Notes: generated by a model from the sequence alone, not told the origin. Shown: positions 10,073 through 19,986, numbered from the stretch's first letter. The stretch is 64,000 nucleotides of DNA from Isosphaeraceae bacterium (GCA_031291845.1 JARLIH010000414.1:17402-81401), one strand, 5' to 3'. Numbers and translations are program-made.

Positions 10073-10576
10073 ATGAAAGCCGAACTGGTGCCCGACAACG
10101 GGGACCCGCCGATACCGATCACCAAGGACATCACCGTCGTCGGGCGCCGGGAGTTTTGCGACATCGTCATCAACGACGCGAGTCTCTCCAAGCGGCACTG
10201 CGTCCTGGTGAAGACGGACGGCCTAATCGTGATTCGCGACCTGGCGAGCACCAACGGCACCAAGGTCAAAGGCCAGCGCATCCGGTGGGCGGCCCTGCTG
10301 CCCGACGACCGGATCGCATTCGGCAGCTACAAGTTGCGGCTCTACCTCGGTGCCGATGACGCGCCGAGCCCGTCGGAGTTACCCCGAGGGCGCGCACAGG
10401 TCCCCGTTGCCCAGCGCCCCGGCGTGTCCCCTGGCAATAGCGCCACCCAACGGCCGACACCCAAGCAGGACGACTACTGGGACGAAGACGACGGCGACTC
10501 CGGCTGGCGCGCCGCGGCCGAGTCGCCGCCGCTGGCGATCCTGGACGACGACGACGAAATTATCGAGCTGGAATGA
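10073..10576 (+). CDS. FHA domain protein
   Basis: The N-terminal 95 residues are a forkhead-associated phosphothreonine-binding domain: GRREFCDIVINDASLSKRHC supplies the conserved Gly-Arg, Ser and His, and STNGTKVKGQRI the Asn-Gly. The rest is a Pro-rich linker and a very acidic tail (DEDDGDSG, DDDDEIIELE). Binding of phosphorylated partners suggests a role with Ser/Thr kinases, which are plentiful in planctomycetes; none is in this window. ATG 10073 is preferred because GGGGA precedes it closely and the domain starts at once; an in-frame ATG at 10028 is the alternative. It is divergent from the minus-strand gene ending its 5' end at 9871. Confidence 0.9.
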   Translation: MKAELVPDNGDPPIPITKDITVVGRREFCDIVINDASLSKRHCVLVKTDGLIVIRDLASTNGTKVKGQRIRWAALLPDDRIAFGSYKLRLYLGADDAPSPSELPRGRAQVPVAQRPGVSPGNSATQRPTPKQDDYWDEDDGDSGWRAAAESPPLAILDDDDEIIELE

Positions 10577-10897
10577 GCCGGCTTGAGGCTGGGGCCGAAC
10601 CCTTGTCGACACGCGATCGCCGCCGGAGGTGTTGGAACAGCACGGCGTCACAAAATTCGCCGTCAGCTCGCGGTGCGGGACGAAGAATGGATTTCCTGTT
10701 CGGGATGCACCTCGTTCCAGAGGTTGCTCGAAAGGAGAGCCACCCTTCGCTCTCATCCATGGAGACGAGCGGTGACGGCTGCGACTGCCAACAGATCTCC
10801 GGTCAGCCCGCACGACCAGAGCCTGGCGGCATGAGGGAGTACGTGACGTCGTCTCGTCCTTTAAGAGCCCGTCTGTGCGGCCAAGCTTCGGCCGGCG
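10577..10897. other. Intergenic region between convergent genes
   Basis: 321 bases between the FHA gene and a minus-strand lipoprotein gene. The open frames here have no recognisable composition or homology, and I see no structured RNA or repeat. Confidence 0.45.
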
Positions 10898-11302
10898 TCA
10901 GCGGTCGCTGCGCAGAACAGCGAGACCGGGGCTAGTCGCGACCTGATAACGAGTCTCACGGCGGATGGTCTTCCCGCGAGCGTCGCGCAGCGAAAGGATC
11001 ACGGCAACGTCTTCGTGCATGGCGATGGGACGATCGGGCTCCTCGATTTCGTATTCAGACAAGCGCAGCCCAGTTGCGAAGTCGTCATCGACGAACCGGA
11101 TCGGCGGGGTACGTTTGGCGAGCGACTTGCCCTCGCCATTCTTCCACGAGTCTAATGCCGCGATCAGCGCAGCACGTGCCTTCTCCGATTCGTAGGGTGG
11201 CTGTGCCGTTGGTGGGCCAACGCTCCGCGAGCAACCAACGGCAACGATAAAGATCGCGGGGAGCATTCGGAGCGCGGACATTGTGCGTTCCCGTTGCGGC
11301 AT
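10898..11302 (-). CDS. Small lipoprotein of unknown function
   Basis: 134 residues with a lipoprotein signal: a short basic N-terminus, hydrophobic MLPAIFIV and lipobox AVGC followed by SRS. The mature part is mixed charged and contains RFVDDDFATGLRLSEYEIEEPD and a beta-rich tail; no family is recognised. Start 11302 lies only three bases after the stop of the DUF1559 gene upstream, which suggests translational coupling; ATG 11281 is also possible and keeps the signal. Planctomycetes often place such a small lipoprotein directly after a DUF1559 gene. Confidence 0.75.
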   Translation of the reverse strand: MPQRERTMSALRMLPAIFIVAVGCSRSVGPPTAQPPYESEKARAALIAALDSWKNGEGKSLAKRTPPIRFVDDDFATGLRLSEYEIEEPDRPIAMHEDVAVILSLRDARGKTIRRETRYQVATSPGLAVLRSDR

Positions 11303-11305
11303 GAC

Positions 11306-12334
11306 TCAGAACGTGTCGCCACTGGTGACTTCGCCGCCGGCTACCGTTCCGACGGCGCGCCAGATCCAGCCGTCGATCGAGCTCTTGACAAAGCGCACGC
11401 TGCCATCGCCGAGCAGAATGTTCACGCCACCCGGATGGTAGCTGCGGGATGTGATCGCAGCATAGGTCGGCCCGCCGATGCGTTCGCGCTCGCTGTCCAA
11501 GTCAACGTCGGGCGTGGAATAGTTGGGGCCGCCCGGCGTCTGCTTGTTCGGCGGCCACGCGGTTGTCATACCGATGTGCTGCACGGCAACCTCGGGCCAC
11601 TCGCAGTGCCCTTCGATGTGGTACGAACAGCCGGTTCCTTGGTACTCGGGAGCGACCGTTTTTGGGTCGGCGTATGGGCTCGGAATAGTGTTCGGGCTGT
11701 TGATCTGTGAGAGGGTGCCGCAATCGCGGATGTTCACCTGCCAAATCTTAACCTCCGCGAGCAGCATCGTCTGGCTCGTCCCGTCCGTGAACGTTGCCCA
11801 GCTTCGGCTCAGGTTGGGGCCGAACGCGCTGCGAGTGACCGAGCCGCCTCCCGGACCGGCCCAGACGAACCAGTCGCCCAGGCAAAAGCCGTAATTCGTC
11901 GGCCCGACGATACCGAAGGTGCCGTTGTTCTCGCGGTCCGAGCGGACTTCGCTGGGGCAGAGCAAGGTATTGATGGTCTCGGCGGTGGCGGTCATGTTTC
12001 CCGGGTCGCCGTAGCTCGTGTTCATGTTGAACGAGTTGGCGATGGCGGTCTGCTCGAGGTGCGGCAGGATCCGGGCGAAGGGACCGTAGTCGCTCGTCCA
12101 GAGCGATCCGGACGCCAGTTGGATGATGATCGCCGAAGGCGGTAGGCCGCTCCAGACTTGCTCGTAGTTGTGGACCGCGAGGCCGAGCTGCTTGATGTTG
12201 TTCGTACACTGGACGCGCCGCGCCGCCTCGCGCGCGGCCTGGACGGCCGGCAGCAACAGGGCGATCAAAATCGCGATGATGGCGATCACGACCAGCAGCT
12301 CGATCAGGGTGAATCCTTGGCGGCGCGCGTTCAT
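11306..12334 (-). CDS. DUF1559 prepilin-like protein
   Basis: Type IV pilin/type II pseudopilin N-terminus [20 protein letters not shown]: processing site G-FTLIE, conserved Glu5 and the hydrophobic helix, followed by [14 protein letters not shown]. The C-terminal part carries the planctomycete H-X9-DG signature ([13 protein letters not shown]). 342 residues, normal for DUF1559. Such proteins occur in tens to hundreds of copies per planctomycete genome and are presumed to be surface or pseudopilus components. It overlaps the upstream glycosidase-like gene by four bases, so it is co-translated with it. Confidence 0.95.
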   Translation of the reverse strand: MNARRQGFTLIELLVVIAIIAILIALLLPAVQAAREAARRVQCTNNIKQLGLAVHNYEQVWSGLPPSAIIIQLASGSLWTSDYGPFARILPHLEQTAIANSFNMNTSYGDPGNMTATAETINTLLCPSEVRSDRENNGTFGIVGPTNYGFCLGDWFVWAGPGGGSVTRSAFGPNLSRSWATFTDGTSQTMLLAEVKIWQVNIRDCGTLSQINSPNTIPSPYADPKTVAPEYQGTGCSYHIEGHCEWPEVAVQHIGMTTAWPPNKQTPGGPNYSTPDVDLDSERERIGGPTYAAITSRSYHPGGVNILLGDGSVRFVKSSIDGWIWRAVGTVAGGEVTSGDTF

Positions 12335-13419
12335 GGCTGCCTCCCGGTCGGCTTCGACGGCGAGTCGGGCTTGATGTGCTTGGGATACTCATAGCGACCC
12401 GCGTGGTCGCGGACCCAATCGTAGTAGAAGCGGACGCCACGGTCATTCGCGCTCGTACCGTAGCCTCCACGCTCGGGGTTGGGGGCGGTGCTGCTCCGGT
12501 TGGTGATCCCTTGGATGTACGCCGCGTGAAAAAGCATCGCGGCGTTGGGAGCGGCCTGGTAGCGCTCCCAGTCCGCTTGCATCTCGGCGCGGTCCCCCTT
12601 GGTGAAGATGCCGTCATTTTCATAGTAGTCGTGCCGTGTCAACTCGACGTTGACGACGAAGCCTCGGCTGGGAATCGCCATCGACTTCTGGATGATCCGC
12701 ACGTCCATTCCCGGATACTCATCCTCGGTGCCGGTATTCTCAGCCGGACAGACGCCGACCTCAATCTCGGGCGCAATTGCCTTGAACCAGCTCGTCAACT
12801 TCGCCTTCTTGGCCGCGCCGTCGGGTTCACGCATGAGCGGCTGATCCATCCTCTCAGGATTATTGTACTCGTGCACCAGGTCAACGAAGACGTTCCGGAG
12901 TTGCCGCTGCTTGAGGAACCGCGCCGTCTCCTCGACGGCCCGCTTGATCGCGGCCTCGTCGTAGAGATTCTGATCCTTGCTCGGCGAGAACAAGCCGACC
13001 ATCACGACCATCCCGCGCTTGTCGGCCTCGCGGACCAACCATTCGAGGCGCTCGGCCGCTTCCGGCCTGATCCTGCCGTCACGATGGAAGCCGTCATATC
13101 CTGCCTCGCGGTTCGGGAACCCACCGTTGGACCCCTGGATGTACAGGCCGATGGTATTGAGCCCGTGAGCCACCATCGTGTCGAGGCAGTTGACATGACG
13201 CTCGGTCACGTTCCAGCTATAGAGCGCGTTGCCGCTTCGCAGACCCCAGAGCCGGACCGGCTGGCCGCCCAGATACGGGCGGTCGTTGCGGATCTCGAAT
13301 TCCTTGGTCGGCGTAGCGGGCTTTGCGACGGTCTCCTGACCGCCGGCGCGATCGGGAGGGGCCGCGAGCACGGCGATGGCCGCAAGAGACAGGGCGAACG
13401 TCCAGGGGCGGCTGATCAT
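12331..13419 (-). CDS. Secreted glycoside-hydrolase-like (TIM barrel) protein
   Basis: 362 residues, signal peptide [18 protein letters not shown]. The body reads like a cellulase/GH5-type barrel: [16 protein letters not shown] near the N-terminus, [25 protein letters not shown] and [15 protein letters not shown], the latter resembling the acid/base strand region. I cannot assign the two catalytic carboxylates with certainty, so activity is inferred only. It overlaps the DUF1559 gene by four bases, and a DUF1080-like protein lies just upstream; the group looks like a small secreted carbohydrate-related operon. Confidence 0.7.
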   Translation of the reverse strand: MISRPWTFALSLAAIAVLAAPPDRAGGQETVAKPATPTKEFEIRNDRPYLGGQPVRLWGLRSGNALYSWNVTERHVNCLDTMVAHGLNTIGLYIQGSNGGFPNREAGYDGFHRDGRIRPEAAERLEWLVREADKRGMVVMVGLFSPSKDQNLYDEAAIKRAVEETARFLKQRQLRNVFVDLVHEYNNPERMDQPLMREPDGAAKKAKLTSWFKAIAPEIEVGVCPAENTGTEDEYPGMDVRIIQKSMAIPSRGFVVNVELTRHDYYENDGIFTKGDRAEMQADWERYQAAPNAAMLFHAAYIQGITNRSSTAPNPERGGYGTSANDRGVRFYYDWVRDHAGRYEYPKHIKPDSPSKPTGRQP

Positions 13420-13495
13420 GCCGGGATCTCCGTGATCGTGAGACGAACGATGCCGAGTGCAGCCGTTTCCGAAATCGGCCCGGCGCAGGTTCGAT

Positions 13496-14167
13496 TCACT
13501 TGGAAATGCTCAGATCATCAAAGTACGACTGCGCGTCTGCCTTCGACCAGAGCCCGATCATCCCGGGACCGGGGAAAGTCGAGTCCTCGACTTCGAGCAG
13601 CTTCTTGTCGTCGAGATAGCAAGCGATCTTGTTGCCTGACATCGTCGCACGAAGGGCGTGCCAGGCTTCGTCACCGGGGACCTTGGCACTGGCGAACTGC
13701 GTCCGTTTTCCGTTCTCGACCTTGTAGACGCGGAAATTGTCCTCAAGTGGGTTGTAGCGGCAGATGTAGTAGTTGTGCTTGTCTTTCGCCCGCCAGACGA
13801 GGCCGCCGCCCCGGTCGACCTCGCCGGCGATGGCTTTCAGACGGACGGTCAAATCCACATCCTGATACGCGATGCTCCGCACGAGCGCGAGGTTGAATAC
13901 AGCGTCTTCGTTCTTGGCCGTCTGGAAGAGCACCTGGTTGCCGCCGTCCTTGGCCACGACCCACGTGCCGACCTCGGCGGAGAATCCTTTGGCGATCTTG
14001 CCCGGTTCATCCGCCTCAAAGTCCCAGACCGCAATTGCGGCCAAACCGGCTCCCAGGCGTGTACCTCGAATCGGCACGACGACGGTCGCGGTGAGCATCG
14101 CTCCGATCAGCAGGGCCAGTCCGGTCCGGCGACTCGCCACGATGAGAAAGCGGCATCGCATTGGCAT
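13496..14167 (-). CDS. Secreted DUF1080/LamG-like concanavalin-fold protein
   Basis: 223 residues: N-terminal hydrophobic export segment (TGLALLIGAMLTATVVV), then a jelly-roll type domain with WDFEADEPG, GGGLVWRAKDKHNYYICRYN, GDEAWHALRATMSGNKIACYLDDKKLLEVED and GMIGLWSKADAQSYFDDL. This pattern is typical of DUF1080 (3-keto-disaccharide hydrolase) and related concanavalin-like domains; binding or cleavage of a glycan is inferred. It lies 76 bases upstream of the glycosidase-like gene, same strand. Confidence 0.75.
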   Translation of the reverse strand: MPMRCRFLIVASRRTGLALLIGAMLTATVVVPIRGTRLGAGLAAIAVWDFEADEPGKIAKGFSAEVGTWVVAKDGGNQVLFQTAKNEDAVFNLALVRSIAYQDVDLTVRLKAIAGEVDRGGGLVWRAKDKHNYYICRYNPLEDNFRVYKVENGKRTQFASAKVPGDEAWHALRATMSGNKIACYLDDKKLLEVEDSTFPGPGMIGLWSKADAQSYFDDLSISK

Positions 14168-14266
14168 TGATCACTCTCTGGTCGACGATGATTCTTCCAA
14201 TGACAGGTGTCGCACTAGCGGGCGTGTGAGACATATAAATGCGATCAGATGTTCATATGTTTGAGG

Positions 14267-15307
14267 TCACCCGCCGGCGAATTCGGCCGTGAGAAACGCC
14301 GCCGCCTTGTCCCAGACGCGAGCGGCCGCTTCGAAATCGACCTGCATCGCGTGGACCGTCCTCGGCGTCTCGACGCGCGCTGAGACCGACGTGTTCTTCA
14401 GCAGCGGAATCTGCGCGCTGGGACCGTTGGCCAGCGCCGTTTCCACCTCGGGGCTGAGCAGGTAGTCGGCGAGCTTCCCGGCGGCGGCCGCATGGGGCGC
14501 ACCTTTGATCAAGGCGAGCGTGTTGGGGATGAACAGCGTGCCGAGCTGGTCGGGCTGGCGGTCGGGATAGACGATCGCCACGGGGTTGCCCGCCTCGACT
14601 TCGCCCATCGCGTCGTCAGTGTCCGTCAAGCCGAAGGCGAGCTGGCCCGAGCCGACGCCCGTGGCCACCTGTTTGTTGCCCGAAAGCACCTGCGCGTCGT
14701 TGGCCTTGAGATCCTTAAAAAACCGCTGCGCTGGCTCGTCACCCCAGGCCGCGAACAGGCAAGCCGCCTGGGTCGCGGTCGTCCCGAACAGAGGCTTGGC
14801 GATGCCGATCTTTCCCTTCCACTTGGGGTCGAGCAGGTCGGCAATCCCCTTGGGCCGCTCGGCCTCGGGCACGACTTTCGTGTTCACGATCAGGATGCGT
14901 GCCCGCGCTGCGAAACCATACCAGGTGCCGTCCTTGGCTTTGAACGTATCGGGCAGATCCGCCGCATGCACGGGCTGGAACGGCGCGAGCAGTCCCTTGT
15001 CCTTGAGGCGGATCGTGTTGATGATCTCGTTGTTCCAGAACAAGTCGCAGCGGGGAGCGGGCGCCTCCGTCACGATCAGGTTCGTGAGGCCGACGGTCTT
15101 CGTGCTCTCAACGTCGAACTTCGCCAGCACCGCAGTGCCCGTGTCCTTCTGATACGCTTCGAGGATGGGTTGTGCAAACTCGCGGTCCAGGGCCGAATAC
15201 ACGATGACTTCCCGACCACGCGACCCGTCGGTTCCTTCACTGCCGCATCCGCTGAGTAGCAGCATGACTGCGCTTGCAAAGGCCAAGGATCGCGCTAAAC
15301 GCAACAT
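14267..15307 (-). CDS. ABC transporter substrate-binding lipoprotein, iron(III)-type
   Basis: 346 residues. Signal and lipobox SAVMLLLSGCGS, then the extracellular solute-binding fold: VIVYSALDREFAQPILEAY, DLFWNNEI, WYGFAARARILIVNT and FIPNTLALIKGAPH. Closest in pattern to FutA/AfuA-type ferric-iron binding proteins. Start 15307 has GGAG six bases upstream and the lipobox in the right place; an upstream in-frame start at 15394 would not. No permease or ATPase gene is adjacent, so it may be an orphan binding protein or its partners lie elsewhere. Confidence 0.85.
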   Translation of the reverse strand: MLRLARSLAFASAVMLLLSGCGSEGTDGSRGREVIVYSALDREFAQPILEAYQKDTGTAVLAKFDVESTKTVGLTNLIVTEAPAPRCDLFWNNEIINTIRLKDKGLLAPFQPVHAADLPDTFKAKDGTWYGFAARARILIVNTKVVPEAERPKGIADLLDPKWKGKIGIAKPLFGTTATQAACLFAAWGDEPAQRFFKDLKANDAQVLSGNKQVATGVGSGQLAFGLTDTDDAMGEVEAGNPVAIVYPDRQPDQLGTLFIPNTLALIKGAPHAAAAGKLADYLLSPEVETALANGPSAQIPLLKNTSVSARVETPRTVHAMQVDFEAAARVWDKAAAFLTAEFAGG

Positions 15308-15915
15308 GCCATTCTCCAACAACACGATGTGGCTGCCGAGTACTGTCCCGAACGGCGCGAGACACCGGTCTGCGAAGCCGAGCTGATGACGCAACTCCGA
15401 ATAGCTTAAGTTCGGTCCGTTCTCATTTCAATGATCCTCTCCGGTCGAGCGAGAATCTGTGAGCCGCCGCTCCGTCACGATCGACGCGTGGGGCGACGCT
15501 GGTGACGCGATCCGTGCCGCTCGGTGCAAGCGTAACGTGTTCTCGGAGGCTTCTCGTCGGTCTCCGCAACGGCTGCGCATGAAGGGTGTTGGGTTCCATG
15601 CCCACTTCTTCGTGAGCATGCGCTCTCCCGTCGACTCGGCCCGCGGCGCATGCCCACGAAGACTTGCGCATGGCACCCAGGCCTTGCTTTCACGTGGGAG
15701 GTGTCGGGTGGAGATCGGCGAAGAGTGACGGCTTTCCCATTTCCCTTATTTACGGACCGATCGAAATGTCGCATACGCATAGTAGACAGGCGAGACGCTG
15801 ACGCCGAGCACCGCTGCCCAAACCTTGACCTAAGCTTTGGGTGAGGCAACGTGCCACAGGCGGGACACGACTCCCGAATTCCGCCCGATGGACAGCGCCC
15901 ACACCTGAGAACGCC
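15308..15915. other. Intergenic region with planctomycete palindromic repeats
   Basis: 608 bases between divergent genes. It carries the inverted repeat pair at 15596-15673 and further related fragments around it. The open frames seen on both strands are by-products of these repeats, and I do not call a gene. Confidence 0.5.
15596..15673. repeat. 28-bp imperfect inverted repeat pair
   Basis: Unit A at 15596-15623 and unit B at 15646-15673 are reverse complements at 24 of 28 positions. Each contains the core ATGCCCAC and a CGAAGA or TCTTCG stretch. They look like two copies of one dispersed palindromic element. Confidence 0.75.
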
Positions 15916-16347
15916 ATGCTCCGCGCCATCCGCCGTCTCTGGAGTCGCGCCCCCTTGGCCGCCGACCGGCGGCGCGCCTGTCGTTATCCGATTGCCGACT
16001 CCCCAGTTTATCTCGGCTGGTGGGCCGGGGAAGAGTTCCGGACGACCACGGCGATGCTGATTGACCTGAGCGTTCAGGGGGCGTCGGTCCTGGCCAAGGA
16101 CGCGCCAGGCGTCGGGCCGGTCTGGCTCTGTCCCTGTCACTCGGCGCCGTCCGACTGGGCGGAGGGGACCGCCGTAGCGGTCGAGCGCGAGGGAACACCC
16201 ACCCCCTTCCGCCGGCGCTGGTCGACAGTGCGGCTGGAATTCGCCGCTCCTTGCTCGTACGAGCTGTTCAAGAGCGGCACGGGGACGGGCTACCTCACAA
16301 AAAAACACACCACGACCGACGGCGCGAGCTGGGGCGGCCGCTGCTAG
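15916..16347 (+). CDS. PilZ-like domain protein
   Basis: 143 residues. RRRACRYPI followed 30 or so residues later by LIDLSVQGASV matches the PilZ pattern RxxxR...D/NxSxxG, which binds cyclic di-GMP. The C-terminal half has no recognised motif. ATG 15916 places the basic motif near the N-terminus; the frame is open for 25 more codons upstream. It faces csrA and fliW, so a link to surface motility is plausible but unproven. Confidence 0.7.
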   Translation: MLRAIRRLWSRAPLAADRRRACRYPIADSPVYLGWWAGEEFRTTTAMLIDLSVQGASVLAKDAPGVGPVWLCPCHSAPSDWAEGTAVAVEREGTPTPFRRRWSTVRLEFAAPCSYELFKSGTGTGYLTKKHTTTDGASWGGRC

Positions 16348-16519
16348 TCCTGGTGCGGTGCGAGCGGCCGTGCCGCGGGCGCACAAAAACCGGGCGTCGG
16401 CCGCGGACAGTCAGTCCGGGGCCGACGACCGGTCGGATGAGAAACACTTCGCGAACGCGGGGCGATTGGAGGCCGGTCCGGGGGCGAGCCCGGTACGGCG
16501 TCAGACCACTCGTCGGGCC

Positions 16520-16786
16520 TCAGAGGTCCTCGCCGCGAGTGCGACGCAAATCGCGCCGCAGCGGGGGGTTGAGGTGCTCGATCTGGCGGGCGTCCTGGGG
16601 GTCCAGGCGAGCCGCCTGCCGGTTCTCGCGCTGAATGGCCTCGTACACCTCTTGGCGGTGCACGGAGATTTCGATGGGGGCCGCGATCCCCAATCGAACC
16701 TTGTCGCCCCGGATATCCACCACAGTGATGACGATGTCATCACCGATGATGATACTTTCGTCGCGGTGTCGGGACAGGACCAACAT
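16520..16786 (-). CDS. csrA: Carbon storage regulator / translational repressor CsrA
   Basis: The N-terminal MLVLSRHRDESIIIGDDI and KVRLGIAAPIEISVHRQEVY are the full CsrA core, including Arg in the RNA-binding strands. CsrA dimers bind GGA motifs in leaders and block translation. The product is 88 residues, about 27 longer than E. coli CsrA, with an Arg/Asp-rich C-terminal tail. AAGGAG lies seven bases upstream of the ATG. fliW, whose product antagonises CsrA, lies 130 bases upstream on the same strand, the usual arrangement. Confidence 0.97.
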   Translation of the reverse strand: MLVLSRHRDESIIIGDDIVITVVDIRGDKVRLGIAAPIEISVHRQEVYEAIQRENRQAARLDPQDARQIEHLNPPLRRDLRRTRGEDL

Positions 16787-16916
16787 CTTCGGCTCCTTCC
16801 TCCTGCCAACGAGACCCGTGACCGTCCCTGATCACGCCGCCCGGGCTCTCGGTGACCACGACGGGGCTGGGATGGTACGTCGCCGCTTGCTTGCCGGTAT
16901 CAGTGTGCTGCCAGGT

Positions 16917-17390
16917 TCACGCCGTCGCACGGAGCGGGGCGAGGCCGGGCAGCACGGTGAGTGCTGGGACCTGAGGCTCGAGCGGGAACCGCACCGCGTA
17001 GCGGCTGGACGTCAGCACCAGTTGCCGGGCAAGCCGGCGCACCGGGTTGACGATCAGCGGCCCCTGGAGGTTGACCGTCAGGCCGCCCCCCTCGCCGCGG
17101 TTAAGGATCACGTAGACGAGCGCCGAGCGCTCTTCGTCCAGTTCCAGCGCCGTCCGGTCGCCCGGACGGAGCTCGACCCGATAGTCGCTGACCGCCAACG
17201 GCGGAGCAATCAGCGCGAAAGCCAGGTCGGCCGCGGTTACGCTTTGCAACCACGACAGACCGGCCACGACCGGGTCAGGAAGAAGGACGAACTGCGTGAA
17301 CGAACGGAACCCGACCAAGCCTTCCGGGAAACGGATCAGGTCCGATTCCTGGGCCTGGACCAGGCCAAATCGTGTCGTGACGATGTTCAC
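16917..17390 (-). CDS. fliW: Flagellar assembly factor FliW
   Basis: 157 residues, full length for the family, with N-terminal LIRFPEGLVGFRSFTQFVLLP and central ALIAPPLAVSDYRVEL and VNLQGPLIVNP. FliW binds CsrA and relieves repression of flagellin translation, making a three-way switch with flagellin. Flagellin itself is not in the window. Immediately upstream of csrA. Confidence 0.95.
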   Translation of the reverse strand: MNIVTTRFGLVQAQESDLIRFPEGLVGFRSFTQFVLLPDPVVAGLSWLQSVTAADLAFALIAPPLAVSDYRVELRPGDRTALELDEERSALVYVILNRGEGGGLTVNLQGPLIVNPVRRLARQLVLTSSRYAVRFPLEPQVPALTVLPGLAPLRATA

Positions 17391-17916
17391 TTCCTGTTTC
17401 CCTCCTTGAACGTCAGGCCGGGCCGAACCCTAGCCCGTCGCGCCGCCAAGTACCCCGGCCGAACCGAGGACTCTGACGCGACCACGACGCATCCCGCGGA
17501 CACTCCCCGCCGACGGCCCCGGTTCCCACCGGGCGACCGAGGCGGGTTTGACCGACCGTTATATCGTCGCCCCGTATCCGTCAGGCTCAGCCCCGGCTGC
17601 CCGAAATCGCTGGCCGACGCCCCTTTAACATGGCTGCGCCAGTCAGTCCGTTCGTAGCGAAGAGGCGCGGCGGCATCCCGGTCTCGAACGCACGGCAGCG
17701 CGGGTCGTGACCGGGGCGCCCCCGGACGCCGAGCCGGACGGCCCGTAATCGCCCGAGCCGAGAGCCGAGGCCCGGTCACGAAGCCATGGCGCCGCGCGAG
17801 GGCCATCGGTGTGCCACCCAAATCGAACCACCGTTACGATCCGGAATATCGCCAAGGACCCGGCGATCCGTCACGTCATTTCCCAGGTGTTCCGCCGAGA
17901 CCAAGGGGGGGGCCAT
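17391..17916. other. Intergenic region
   Basis: 526 GC-rich bases upstream of fliW and downstream of the ABC permease gene. A minus-strand frame spans most of it but has no start signal, family pattern or sensible composition, so I do not call it. It presumably holds the fliW-csrA promoter. Confidence 0.4.
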
Positions 17917-18969
17917 TCAGTAGTCCATTCCCTCGAGCTCACGGGCGGACAAGGCCAGGAGCGCCACGGTCATGACGAGTGACGAGAGGACTGAAAGGCC
18001 TGGTGAAAACCCCTTGTCGGCTTCGAGGACGCGGAACACCTCGGGCTTCTCGAAATGATGCTGCGCGTCGAGCGCGTTGAAGAGGATCAGTCCCCCATCG
18101 ATGGGCTTGGGGAAAATCCAGTACGCCGCCTTCGCTGAGGCGCGCGTGGACGACGCCAGGTAGTGGGACTCGGGCAGGGCCCGGGTCATCACGCTGCCGT
18201 AGTTGATTCCCCAGGCCAGGAGCCAGAAGAGCACGGAACCGAAGACGCACGCCACCGTGCTGCGGCTCATCACGGCGAGCAAGGCCGAGAAGCTGTAGAA
18301 TATCGCGAACTGGAGCAACAGCAGCGGGATGCACCACCAGTAGGTCATATCCCAGACGTTCGTACGCACGCCGAGCGCCAGCCAGGTCAGGGCGACGAAA
18401 AGCACGACCTGGAACGCGACGAAGGCCAGCACGCCGAAGTACTTGCCGAGCAGTAGTTGCCGGCGCGTCACGGGCTTGGCGAGCAGGACCGACGCCGCGT
18501 TCGGCTCCAGGAACGAGGGCACGAATCCTGCCGTCCAGACCAGGGCCAATAGAATACCGGCCGTGCCGGCGATGCCGCCGGCCAGGAGGAGCTCGAGGAA
18601 ATGAACGGCATCACGTCGCTCGCGGCTCACCGGAAAGGACACTGCGCCGAAGGCCAGGGTCATGCGGCCGCGGAGCGTGTCGATCCCCTCGCGACGCGCC
18701 CGCTCGGGATCGAGCTCCAGAGCGACCCGGCCGTTGGCACCCGGTGCGGGCAAACGGGCCAGGGTGTCCGGGGAGGGGGATGGCAGGAAGAGCACCGGCT
18801 CGCCATTGTCTTTCAGCGACACGTCTCCCGAGACCCTGACGCTCAGGCAGAGCAAGACGCAGAGTGCCGTGACCGCGAGCATCATCGCGCAAATGCCGGA
18901 GGCGCACGCTTGCCGGAACGTGTCGCGGAGCAGGTGTTTGAGCGTGGCGAGTCCGTACCCGTTTTTCAT
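17917..18969 (-). CDS. ABC-2 type transport permease
   Basis: 350 residues with one N-terminal membrane helix (ICAMMLAVTALCVLLCL), an external loop of about 90 residues, and five or so helices from residue 125 on (GGIAGTAGILLALVW, YFGVLAFVAFQVVLFVALTW, LLLLQFAIFYSFSALLAVM, and a last one at the C-terminus). AKPVTRRQLLLGKYFGVL is the coupling region typical of ABC-2 permeases. The ATPase gene is 15 bases upstream, so they form one exporter. Cargo unknown. Confidence 0.85.
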   Translation of the reverse strand: MKNGYGLATLKHLLRDTFRQACASGICAMMLAVTALCVLLCLSVRVSGDVSLKDNGEPVLFLPSPSPDTLARLPAPGANGRVALELDPERARREGIDTLRGRMTLAFGAVSFPVSRERRDAVHFLELLLAGGIAGTAGILLALVWTAGFVPSFLEPNAASVLLAKPVTRRQLLLGKYFGVLAFVAFQVVLFVALTWLALGVRTNVWDMTYWWCIPLLLLQFAIFYSFSALLAVMSRSTVACVFGSVLFWLLAWGINYGSVMTRALPESHYLASSTRASAKAAYWIFPKPIDGGLILFNALDAQHHFEKPEVFRVLEADKGFSPGLSVLSSLVMTVALLALSARELEGMDY

Positions 18970-18984
18970 GACGCGGAGTTCCTC

Positions 18985-19737
18985 TCACGACCGATAAATC
19001 GGTTCCAGCGCCTCTTCGAGCGACCGCTCGCGCCCGGTGTGCGGGTCGTGCAGCAGGGAGTCGAGGGCACCAAGATAGGCGAGACGTCCTTCGACCAGGA
19101 CGGCCAGTCGGTCGCAGACCCGCGCCACGTCGCCAAGGGCGTGGGACACGACAAGGACCGTCTTCCCGGCGGCGCGTTGCTCGTCGACGAGCTCGTGGAG
19201 CACCTGCCGCGCCCCCAGGTCGAGCCCCTCCATCGGTTCGTCGAGAACAAGCAGATCGGGGTCGGCGAGCACGGCCTGGGCCAGCGCCAGGCGCTGGGCC
19301 ATCCCCTTGCTGTAGCGGGCGATCGGTTCGCGAGCGCGGTCCGCCAGGCCCACCCGGTCCAGCAGCGCGGGAATGCGGCTGCGCAGCCCCGACGCCGGAA
19401 CACCGGACAGAGCGCCGTAATACTCCAGGAGCGCGGCCGCGCTGATGTACGGGGGAAACGCTTGGTTCTCGTGCATGTAGCCAACGCGCGCGAGCGTGTC
19501 CCTCTCGGCGAGCGGCCGACCCAGGCGCGTCACCCGGCCCCCGCTGGCCCGGCACAACCCCAGGAGGACCTTCAGCAGCGTCGTCTTGCCGGCCCGGTTG
19601 GGCCCCAACAGCGCGAAGACCTCGCCGGGCTCGACCTCGAAGCTCACGCCCCGGAGCGCCTGCACCGTGCGGCGCGGGCGTAACGGGGACCGATATGTCT
19701 TGCAGACATCCGCGAACGCGACGACCGGAGTTGGCAT
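18985..19737 (-). CDS. ABC transporter ATP-binding protein
   Basis: 250 residues. Walker A is LLGPNRAGKTTLLK, where Arg replaces the usual Gly of GPNGAGKTT but the GxxxxGKT frame is intact. Signature YSKGMAQRLALAQ, Walker B DLLVLDEPMEGLD, and switch His in VVSHALGD. Signature and order match CcmA/NatA-type exporters. Co-transcribed with the permease 15 bases downstream. Confidence 0.93.
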   Translation of the reverse strand: MPTPVVAFADVCKTYRSPLRPRRTVQALRGVSFEVEPGEVFALLGPNRAGKTTLLKVLLGLCRASGGRVTRLGRPLAERDTLARVGYMHENQAFPPYISAAALLEYYGALSGVPASGLRSRIPALLDRVGLADRAREPIARYSKGMAQRLALAQAVLADPDLLVLDEPMEGLDLGARQVLHELVDEQRAAGKTVLVVSHALGDVARVCDRLAVLVEGRLAYLGALDSLLHDPHTGRERSLEEALEPIYRS

Positions 19738-19949
19738 GGTGGCTTACCGGCCAGGCCCAACCTTGGGTCCTGGGCTCGCTCTCCTTCGAGATGTTCGTTG
19801 CGAGGACGACGGGATCAACCCGCCGTCAAAGAAAGACTAGGACGTCTTCGTTCGCCATGCGGACCACGGGGCGCCGATCGTGCCTTGGCGCTTGCGGCGG
19901 TTGACTCACAGTTGATGACGAACGAACCCTTCCGATGGAGGGCGCAAAA

Positions 19950-19986
19950 TGCAGCGATCTTCGTATCCGACACGAAGATCGCTGCA
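19950..19986 (-). terminator. Rho-independent terminator downstream of the TadG-like gene
   Basis: A 15-bp perfect stem (19950-19964 with 19972-19986) encloses a seven-base loop. Read on the minus strand it is followed by TTTTG. It lies 27 bases after the stop of the gene ending at 20013. The remaining 200 bases up to the ABC gene show nothing. Confidence 0.85.

Noticed and set aside
17387..17821. 144-codon minus-strand frame upstream of fliW
   Set aside because: Arg/Pro-rich, no start signal, no family pattern.
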